64,000 bases of DNA, from the NCBI GenBank assembly GCA_001599755.1, contig BCHX01000007.1, positions 868,001 through 932,000 on the forward strand, in the 5' to 3' direction. Numbering within the stretch: the stretch's first letter is position 1; every line of letters begins with the position of its first letter. Below are positions 56,024-64,000 of the stretch, one piece after another. A program made the translations under genes and the position numbers. The DNA is from Gliomastix tumulicola. Its lineage: Eukaryota; Ascomycota; Sordariomycetes; Hypocreales; Bionectriaceae. Under the pieces are notes generated by a model. That model made no database searches. It saw only the letters and a program-made list of their open reading frames with translations, and had not been told where the DNA came from.

Positions 56024-56681
56024 GATGCCATGTCAGGCTCTAGTGTGCCTCAATAATGCGCACGAATCAAGGGGCACATTGGCGAATATCGATTGGCTAT
56101 CTACAGATGGGATGATGCAGGAGTTCACGGCGCCATCCACTTCATGAACCCCATAATCTGCCTTTGCTAGTAGGCACATAGATAGCTACATCTGGCTTTG
56201 GTATCCCATGGATTGGATATAATGATCAGTCAAGCCGACGACAGCTGGATCAACATTCATCGGGCATCACGAACTGCATCACTGAAGAAGAGCGGCGAGC
56301 GATGGTCAGAATCCAGCTCTTGTTGTCAATTGGACCCGAGAGACTGGTCACGCTTCAAAATACAAAGCCCCGCCCCAGGGACATGCTATATTGGTCCCCA
56401 ACGCCTGAAACTCCATTCCGTATTCCAACGCTCTTCTGGCAGGGGATCGTATATCTCTATGAAAAGTCGAGCTCTATGTACTGCAACGCGCTGTTGCAAG
56501 AGATTGGGAGAAACACAAAGACACAAAAAGAAAAAACGAAAGCAGAGTCATCTCCCGGATTTCTTCTCCTAAGAGGGCCGAGGCTGCATACAGTCTCCTC
56601 GAACATCAAAGACACTGCCTGACATGGCTCGGAGAGAAGAGCCGAGGCGAGAGGCACGAGGACCCGGGGTTGCGGCGCACC
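56024..56681. other. Intergenic region between convergent genes
   Basis: This 0.66-kb spacer follows the transcription factor gene and precedes the 3' end of the antiporter gene. No gene was found in it. Confidence 0.55.
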
Positions 56682-58586
56682 CTACACGCCGTACCGGATG
56701 GTCCGCCTCTGTATCCTCTTCTTCTCGGCGGCGACGTCCTCGTCGGGATAGTTGGGCGGCTTGACAGCGGCATTGGCGCATGTGCTGTCTCTCCGCCAGT
56801 CCTTGTCGACAGTGCTCTCGGCCTGGAAGGGCAAGGTGTCGCGGGGCACGACAGTGCTTGGGCGGCGGAAGCGGTTGTAGGCAACAAAGGTGTCGCCGTC
56901 GCCGGCGGCCTCGGCGTTGATGGGCGTGGGCATCATGATGGACCTACGGCGGATGGTGATGGCGTCGTCCTGGATGGGCTTGACGCCCATGTGCTGGTAG
57001 ATGAGATTCAGGGCGGGGATGGACAGGCCGTGGCCGACGATGGAGAAGACGACGAGGAAGTAGATGGTGCCCGGGAGAGCACGGGCGAGGTCGTCAAACT
57101 CCTTGTCCGCCTCGCCGGGCTTCGGCACGACATGGCGGATGTGCTCGGCGTAGAAGACGGCGCCGATGCCGATGGGGCCGAAATAGCCCATGAAGAGGGC
57201 TTCCTTCCAGTCGGCGACGACCTTGGGGAGCAGCTTGTAGACGACGAAGACGGCCGGGATGCGGCGCAGCAGCATGACCATGACGCCCAGCGCAAACAGG
57301 CGGCCGATGGTGAGCCCCGTGCCGTCCGGGTCGTGGAACTCGGACCACGGGATCACGGTGCCGATGTACATGAAGCCGCCGAAGTTGAGCAGCACGTCGA
57401 CGCACGTGTTGACCTCGTCGTGGCGGCGCTCCGTCTCCTCGAGGAACTCGCCGTCCCAGTTGAGCGCGCAGCCGGAGACGGCGCACGCGAGGATGTCGTT
57501 GCTGCCGAAGCAGCCCGCCGTGCCGAGGATGAAGAGGCCGATGGCCGTCGGGAAGAGCACGTACGACTCCGAGTCGATCCAGCGGCGGCGGAGGCTGAAC
57601 TTGATGGCCTTGCCGGCCGCGAAGCCCACGACAAACCCGTAGGCCACAGACAGGAGGATATAGTACAGCAGCGTCTCGAGCACCCAGGCAGCGACAGCCT
57701 CTCCCGGGCCACCACCAACGCGGCCGACATCACCGCCCGAGCGGATCAACAGTCTATGCGCACCGCCGGCGTCGCCCTCGGGGCCGTGCGGGATCGGCTC
57801 GGCGTGGCGGAGCAGCTCGATGGCGAGCATCAGGAATGGGAAGCAGAAGCCGTCGTTGAGCATGGCCTCGGCCGAGATGATCTCACGCAGCGGACGCGCA
57901 ACGTACTTGTCGGAAAAGGGACCCTTGGCGACGGCCTGGGAGAGGATGGGATCGGTACAGGTGACGGCCGAGGCGATGGCGAGGGCGGCGAGCAGCGTGA
58001 GCTTAGGGACGGTGGCCAGGAAGCAGGCGGTCGTGAGGAACCACATCATGGTCATGAGAGGGATCAGGCAGATGAGGAGCTCCTTCAGACGGGTCCAGAC
58101 GTACTTGGCCGGCAGCTGGTAGCCGGCGATGACGAGCTGGAGGCAGATGACGACTCGGGCGACGCCCTGTGTGTGTGGGTGTGTATGTCAGTAGGTTGTG
58201 TCTTTCGGAGGTCTGGACGACGGAAGACAACGCACGAGTGTGATTTCGCTCTGCTGGCCCTCTTCCTTTGAGCCCCATTTTTGCGCGTTCAGGAAGTTGG
58301 CCGCTATGGGACCAAGGCAGATGCCAATGAGCATGGCCGGTACTAGAAAAGAGAAAGCCTTTCGTCAGTGAGGGCGACGATTATGGACGGGATGAACCAA
58401 GACATACGGGCCTCGCCGAGATACCAGGCATTCTTGATCTTGACAGAAATGACGCCGTAGAGCAAAACGAAGGCGCCTGCACCGGAAGAATGAGTCAGCA
58501 CGAGCGAGACCTGAAACGGGAAGCATTGCTTGCTCACCCAGCACTGCTGTGACGACGTTGAGCTCGGTAATACCAAGGGCAGGCAT
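56682..58586 (-). CDS. nha1: Nha1-type plasma membrane Na+/H+ antiporter, 569 aa
   Basis: Exons are 58586..58538, 58476..58408, 58342..58236 and 58166..56682, in phase. The first three tiny exons encode MPALGITELNVVTAVLGAFV and the first two membrane spans, with LIGICLGPIAANFLN. About 11-12 spans follow, with the ion-binding TDP (146-148) in CTDPILSQAVAKGPFSD and the ND pair (179-180) in AEAMLNDGFCFPFL, both hallmarks of fungal CPA1/Nha1 transporters. FGGFMYIGTVIPWSEF and YFGPIGIGAVFYAEHI are also typical. The cytosolic tail is only about 110 residues, shorter than in yeast Nha1 and closer to fission yeast Sod2. It should export Na+ (or K+) against protons for salt and pH tolerance. On the opposite strand a long open frame is a shadow. 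Confidence 0.93.
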
Positions 58587-59894
58587 CGTGAGGCTGCTTT
58601 TTCCTTGTTCCCTTTGCCTGCGTCTGTACTGTGGAATATGAGGAGGGCAGACGGTCGACTTGGCTTGGCTATTGGCCTTGGCGTTCCTGCGTCTTTTCTA
58701 GGCAAGGCTGCGGCACTGCTCAAGGGGAGGAGAGGAAGGAGAGGAGAATTAATGACGGAGGGGGGTCAGATGGCGACTCGAAGGACTTATAAGCAGAGTG
58801 TCACCATCATCATGGAGTGGCTGATGCTCAGGCGTGAGACACAAACCGAGTCACAGACAGGAATGGATCAAGAAGGAGAGAGAGAGACGGGAGGGGGGAG
58901 GAATGAGGGAAAAGAAGAGATGAATGAGGAGAATTGAGAAGGAAAAGAAGTGCAGACGCTGGGCGAAGCAGGGTATTTCCCGGGGTTGCGATCTGACGGG
59001 TCTTCGATAACGGGGGGTGTGTGATGTGAAGGAGCAGACGCCAGAAGAGGGGGGGGGAAAGGTAGGGGAGGGTGTCAAGGAGAAAGAGATGGTTACAGGA
59101 CAGAGGGATCGCAGAATCAGAGACGAGGAGGTCCCCTCCCCCGATGGATTCTTGGCCTCTGCGTAATAGTGCATGCGGGTGCTGAACAAGGCCCATTGCC
59201 AGCCACCAGCAGCACACAAGGGGCAAGGATACTACTAAGGCCAGCAGGGGGGCCGCTGTCTGGAAATTTGGTGACGAGACCTGAGACCCAGGAACGGAGA
59301 GGCCAAGGAACAGCCAAGAGTTAGGGCTCCGTGCCGGATACAGTGCGTGGTTTTATGACGGCTCTACTCTGTACGTCTTGCCGTTTTAGCGTTTTTTTTA
59401 CCCTAAAATTAAGCATACTCGGACCTTACGAGTCGTCAGGCCGATCCCTGTCTCAGGCAGACGTCGTGATTCACGAGATGGTCCAGTCTCCAAGGGACGG
59501 AAGGGGATGGGGCGGCTCGTCAGAGAAGGGAAAGGGAGACGGGCAGAGATGCGTGCAATGTGATGCAGAGCCAGGTCAATATATGGTGTGTGGGTGAAGC
59601 AGTTCCCGGAGCGTCACGGTCTTTCTTATCTTATCCCTCTTCGTGACCAGCCAAGACTCTTGCTCGTACTGTGCATCCTGGACGACAGTCATCCCTGCCC
59701 CTGGTGACGCGCGCACCCGTGGCCACATTGGCTTGCCTGCTGTATCCCCTGCGGAGCCGCCAAACCGCAAACTGTCACAATGTCTCTCTTTGTCTTCGTG
59801 CTCCGTACTATTATTACTCCTGTTTTCTGTCTGCGGGAAATGTCGGCCTCGGACGCCCAGGCTGGGTAACAGTGCGGCGTGTGCTGTATTCTTG

Positions 59895-59914
59895 CCCCCC
59901 CCCCCCCCCCCCCT
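59895..59914. repeat. C20 homopolymer
   Basis: Twenty consecutive C bases lie 136 bp before the assembly gap. The stated length may be unreliable because homopolymers are prone to sequencing error. Confidence 0.85.
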
Positions 59915-60050
59915 TTTCTCATCACCATGATGGCAACTAACCGCCCACGCATTAAAGGCAACCCGGCTGTCCTGTAAGTATATACAAACATATATAACAG
60001 GATGAATGTTAAAGCACAGCCCGGACTGACTGCCCGCTTTCAGAGTCTGT

Positions 60051-60150
60051 NNNNNNNNNNNNNNNNNNNNNNNNNNNNNNNNNNNNNNNNNNNNNNNNNN
60101 NNNNNNNNNNNNNNNNNNNNNNNNNNNNNNNNNNNNNNNNNNNNNNNNNN
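60051..60150. other. Assembly gap of 100 N
   Basis: Exactly 100 undetermined bases are followed directly by ten C bases. A round number usually marks a scaffold join of unknown length rather than a measured distance. Any open frame drawn across it is meaningless. Confidence 0.98.
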
Positions 60151-62306
60151 CCCCCCCCCCTCCTATTTCTCTGCCCGACGCTGTGCTATGAGACGGAGGC
60201 TGCTGCTGCGGCGCACTGAACTGAATAGGGGAGGGAGTACGATGACGATGATGTGTGTGCGTCTTTCGCGTATCGCCGAGGGCTAGCGAAGTGGCGTGTT
60301 CCCTTCTGTGCGCTTTTTGCGGGAGGATGATCGTGGACGATTGGCTGGCGAGTCGTTCGTTCGTTCTTCAGCCAGCGACAACGAGGACACGCGACACACA
60401 CAAGACTCGATGTGCATGCATGCATGTGCCGCTCTAGGAATCACCCGCTGCTGCATCAGCAGGGGGGGCCAGACCACGACGTAGCGCATGTGCCATTCCG
60501 GTGCTTCTTGGGTAATTCCACCACCGTCTTGGCCTCGCCATCCTCGATCGCCAAGAAAGGACCGAAGGAGGGATGCCCGAGGTCGTCTGGGGTGGGCAGG
60601 TGTGGGCGTGATTGGAGGGGGGGCGTGGCGTGGTGTTCTGTCGGGATGAGGGAGAGTCCGGGTCGGAGTGCGCGTCTGACGGGTAACCAAGATAAGTAGG
60701 ACGGACGTTCACCATGGTTGGTTGCTCTCAGCGCGAGGAGCACTCCGCCCATCTGGTCTTGTGCGTCCCCTTGCAAGAGCCTGCCAGGTCGTCATGATAT
60801 CATCCTCGACTCTGGGTCACGCCACGCCATCGCTCTGTAGACGTGTGTCTCCCTCCTTCCCTCGTTGTCGTCCTCCTCCTCCTCCTACGGGATCATCTCG
60901 CTATTGTGTTTTTTCCTGGCGAGTAATGCGTCTCCGCGATCTACACGTCTGCATGGAGCGCGGCTATCTAGTCCTCATGCCTCGACTAACAACTGCGCCA
61001 TCATTGGGACGCGCAACTGACTGACTGTCCCCCTCCCCTCTTTTACCAGGTTCAGTCTTCTTGGCATATCAAGCCAACGCAACGCCACGCATACCCCCTT
61101 GTTACACATCACATATTTTCGTCAGGGGAGGGGAGGGGGGCGCGGCGGCGGAGTATCGCGATCGAAGGCGAAGACGCGCGAGCAGGGCTGGCTGTGTAGT
61201 GTTCAGGAATGAGATGATGTGGCCGCAGACTGCTCCCCAATTATCGTAGATCGACTTTGTAGATGCTTGACACTCCCCCCATTTGTCCGCGCGTCTTGGC
61301 TGGGTCCAGGAGTCTGGCATTTGTAGGACCACTTGGCCAGGGCAGAGAGGAATCTTGAACGCGGCACTTTGATCAATTTGATGAGAAGTGTTTGCCAAGC
61401 GGCTCGAGCCCACTGCCACAGAGGCTCGTTATGAGCACCGGTACCTTGAGGAGCGTCTCCGAGGGTCGACTCACCTTTTATCCTCGCGGGCGTGATGAGA
61501 CTACATTAGGTGCGATGCAGGCCTGCCGCTTCCGCATATAGCGATGGAGAGAGCGTTGGTGGCCCCCGAGCCCATTTTGATGCTGAGGCTCTTATCCATA
61601 GCCGGTTGTGTAGTTGTTCGTTAGCATTGATGAATACGGGCTATTCACAAACGCCGTAGGGGTGGCCATCACTGGAAGCAGGACAGAGAATGAGAGTTAG
61701 GCTTCGAGGAGTACTAATACTGGGGTAAATTCTCATTTGGTGGTCTTTGCTGAGTGTCAGCGATGACGGGAAAAGCCCTTTTTCAAGTCGCGAGCAGGTA
61801 TAGGGTGGGTAGCAAATTTACCCTCCCTCTAAGAATTTAGGTGCCGTCTCAGCGTTGGTGGCGCTGAGTGGGCAAAACCGCCACAACGCGGGGAATCACA
61901 TCACTCGAAAAAACAATCATTGAACCGTGACCGACGCGCCTCGTCCCGGCGACGAGCAAACTCAGGGTCTCAAAAACCAGCCTGTCAACGGGAATTGATT
62001 GGCTCTCAGCTTTTGAGCCTCCAGAACTTTGGGACTTGACAGGGAACGCGGAAGGCCGCGGATCGGCCACGCTAAGCTGCATTAGGAAGAAAGTAAACAA
62101 CCTCGAGCCAGCTGATAAGTCCCGATAAGGCTTCCTTGTTGACTTTGCATGAACATGAACACGACACTCTGCAATTGACAAATCATCTTCCTTCTTTCTT
62201 CTTTATTCTTCCTTGACGTTCTTGACATCTTGGCCATTGCCATCTGTTCTCATTTCTGCCACCAATTGACTGAAGAAAGGCCCAGAAGAGGGGACGAAAG
62301 CCAACC

Positions 62307-64000
62307 ATGGAAGCCGAGATGACTGCCCACGACGACCTCCCGCTGGCACTCCGACGCCCACGCCGCAGCAACGCCGGCATGCATCCCAAGAGAGAGGCTC
62401 AAGCGGCAGAAGAAGCGGCCAATGCCATCTCCATCTCCATCCCCGAGTTCAAGACCCCCCGCAAGAGAAAGGTGCGCTTCTCGGCGCCTGAACTGTCGTC
62501 CTGCACAGGCCTCACCCCCATGATCCGCCGCACAACCATCTGCGCCACGCCCTCCTCCTCCTCCTCGTCGTCGAGAAAGAGAGCCAGCACCGGCACGGCC
62601 AGCAGTCTTCACCGCCGCGTGTCCACGCCCACCTCTCTGAGAAGACAAGCCCCGGCAGCAGCACCAACACCCTCACGACAACCCTCACGACAGGAGAGCA
62701 GCTGCCTACATCACACCGTCGACGGCCGCGTGGAGCGTAGACTCCGCCGCTCGGCCGTCCGCAGCCAGATACAGAAACTCACGACTGCCCACCAACGCTC
62801 CGAGCAGCAGTCGCGCTCCGAGATCGCCCAGCTGCGCACCGAGCTCCGAGACCGCGCGCGCGAGGTGTACGAGCTGCAGAACGCCACCATCGTCGTCGAC
62901 ACGGACCGCGTGTGCGAGCTGGAGGGTATGGTCGACGAGCTGCAGGCGCGGCTGAGGGACGTGCAGCAGCAGAGGCCGAGACAGCTGAGCAGGAGCATGT
63001 CCGGCAGCAGCGAGAGGACGTCGCTCTTTGAGTGGACGATGGCGGCTCGGGATCCGTATGCTGACTGGGACGAGGATGTGGAGATGCAGCATGAGTCGGT
63101 GGAGGACAATGCCAACGATGATGATGATAATGATGATGAGATGTTTGGGGAGGCGAGCATGGCGCAGATGACGTCTGGCACGCCGACCAAGATCAGGACC
63201 GCCGCAGAGTCGTCGTTCATGACGCCGCCTCTCACGAGTCCCCAGGGACCTCCTTCGTCGCCTTCGCGCTTCCGAGGTCAGGCCGATGGTCCTCTCAACC
63301 TTGCAAGAGCTAGCAGCGGCGTGCAGGCTGAGCTGGCGGATCCGGAGCAGCAGATGCGCATCGAGTCCCTGCAGCGCGAGATGGACAAGCTGACGGCCTC
63401 GCTCGACACCTATAAGAACCTCCTGTCACGACTCGACGAGCGCGTCCCCCGCATCCCCGACAACGAACAAGTAGAACAAGAAGAAGAAGAAGGAGACGAC
63501 AACTCCCTTGAGCCGCGCATCGAGCACGTCCTCCGCACCCTCTCCGACCGCACCGCCGCCCTGACGACGCTCACATCCTCCGTCTCCTCCCTCGGCTTCA
63601 TCGGCACCGACGCCGCCGAGATGCTCGCCTCCATCGCCGCGGGCTTCCGCACCGCACGCCTCGAGCTCGAGTACCTCACGCCCGGCGAGATCGCGCTGCC
63701 GCTCACGTCGCACGGCGCCGAGGTGCTGGACCTGCTGCTCGAGCGGCTGCGCGAGCTGGCCAGGAAGGCCAGGGAGGGCGACGACGCCGTGGACGAGTAC
63801 CACGCCATCGAGCTCAACCTGCTGCAGCAGCTCAAGGGCCGCGTGGAGGTTATGGACGAGCTGCGGGCCGAGGTGCAGCAGAAGGAAGGGGAGCTCGCCG
63901 AGCGCGCGGGGCAGGTCGAGAACCTGACGGTTGGGAATGAGAGGCTGAAGGGGGCTGTGGAGGGGTACATCAGGGATATCCGCGAGCTGGAGCGGCTTGT
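62307..64000 (+). CDS. Coiled-coil protein, N-terminal 564 codons, runs off the window
   Basis: The frame is open from ATG 62307 (MEAEMTAHDDLPLALRRPRR) to the window end with no stop, so the 3' part is missing. The first 125 residues are basic and Ser/Pro/Thr-rich, with KTPRKRKVRFSAPELSS resembling an SP/TP-phosphorylated nuclear-protein motif. Helical coiled-coil segments follow near 150-225 (SQIQKLTTAHQRSEQQSRSE), an acidic Asp/Asn patch lies near 265-280, and further coils lie from about 350 to the end (QQMRIESLQREMDKLTASLD; LDLLLERLRELARKAREGDD). It may be a structural nuclear or cytoskeletal protein. No family could be named. Confidence 0.8.
   Translation, partial: MEAEMTAHDDLPLALRRPRRSNAGMHPKREAQAAEEAANAISISIPEFKTPRKRKVRFSAPELSSCTGLTPMIRRTTICATPSSSSSSSRKRASTGTASSLHRRVSTPTSLRRQAPAAAPTPSRQPSRQESSCLHHTVDGRVERRLRRSAVRSQIQKLTTAHQRSEQQSRSEIAQLRTELRDRAREVYELQNATIVVDTDRVCELEGMVDELQARLRDVQQQRPRQLSRSMSGSSERTSLFEWTMAARDPYADWDEDVEMQHESVEDNANDDDDNDDEMFGEASMAQMTSGTPTKIRTAAESSFMTPPLTSPQGPPSSPSRFRGQADGPLNLARASSGVQAELADPEQQMRIESLQREMDKLTASLDTYKNLLSRLDERVPRIPDNEQVEQEEEEGDDNSLEPRIEHVLRTLSDRTAALTTLTSSVSSLGFIGTDAAEMLASIAAGFRTARLELEYLTPGEIALPLTSHGAEVLDLLLERLRELARKAREGDDAVDEYHAIELNLLQQLKGRVEVMDELRAEVQQKEGELAERAGQVENLTVGNERLKGAVEGYIRDIRELERL

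Larger units (their letters stand above)
58587..62306. other. 3.7-kb gene-free region with assembly gap
   Basis: No gene was recognised. The region is rich in homopolymer and polypurine/polypyrimidine tracts, contains a C20 run and a 100-N gap, and sits between divergently oriented genes, so it should hold two promoters. Sequence inside the gap is unknown. Confidence 0.55.

Noticed and set aside
56670..58271. 533-codon open frame on the plus strand
   Set aside because: It is antisense to the Nha1 antiporter and consists mainly of Asp, Gly, Glu, Ala and Val repeats typical of shadow frames.
60002..60286. Frame running through the assembly gap
   Set aside because: It depends on translating undetermined bases and has no meaning.

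Overview
The window is nuclear DNA of a filamentous ascomycete, most likely a Sordariomycete. Genes are GC-rich and cut by short introns of 55-93 nt with GT..AG ends and CTAAC/CTGAC-like branch sites. The gene set is fungal: a heme peroxidase-P450 fatty-acid oxygenase, a Mto1/ApsB microtubule organiser, a GT90 glycosyltransferase, a fungal-type Nha1 antiporter and small hydrophilic stress-type proteins. The species cannot be named from this window. Twenty gene models are given, all read from the sequence; splice sites were placed by eye and checked for reading phase.

Layout. 0-9.4 kb: a small secreted protein (-), a 1,212-residue disordered protein (-) and a 156-residue hydrophilic protein (+). 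9.5-10 kb: an AT-rich, non-coding inverted-repeat transposon relic. 10-13.7 kb: a Ppo/linoleate diol synthase-type gene (-). 13.7-16.9 kb: no firm gene, but one heptad-leucine exon-like stretch. 16.9-22.3 kb: an AMSH-type deubiquitinase (-), prefoldin subunit 6 (-) and the ESCRT ATPase Vps4 (+). 25-30 kb: a CAX-type cation/H+ exchanger that appears to contain a 3-nt microexon, and a mitochondrial transcription factor B-like protein. 30-38.4 kb: a GT90 enzyme (-), a repeat-bearing gene-poor stretch, arginase (+) and a tetraspan membrane protein (+). 40-46 kb: a 76-residue protein, Mto1/ApsB and a 93-residue protein (all +). 46.8-51 kb: two tandem single-pass proteins with putative lectin-like ectodomains (-). 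51.7-58.6 kb: an S66 peptidase (-), a fungal transcription factor with only half of a zinc cluster visible (+) and an Nha1-type Na+/H+ antiporter (-). 58.6-62.3 kb: gene-free, with a 100-N assembly gap. From 62.3 kb a coiled-coil protein runs off the window.

Most genes are unrelated housekeeping or accessory functions. Two groupings stand out: two endosomal ESCRT-pathway enzymes (AMSH-type and Vps4) lie within 6 kb around prefoldin 6, and the two lectin-like genes look like a tandem duplication. No secondary-metabolite cluster, CRISPR array or intact transposase was seen. The most unusual observations are the 3-nt microexon, the stopless 93-nt intron in the deubiquitinase gene, the inverted-repeat element, a thrice-repeated 15-mer near 34.9 kb and the half zinc cluster.
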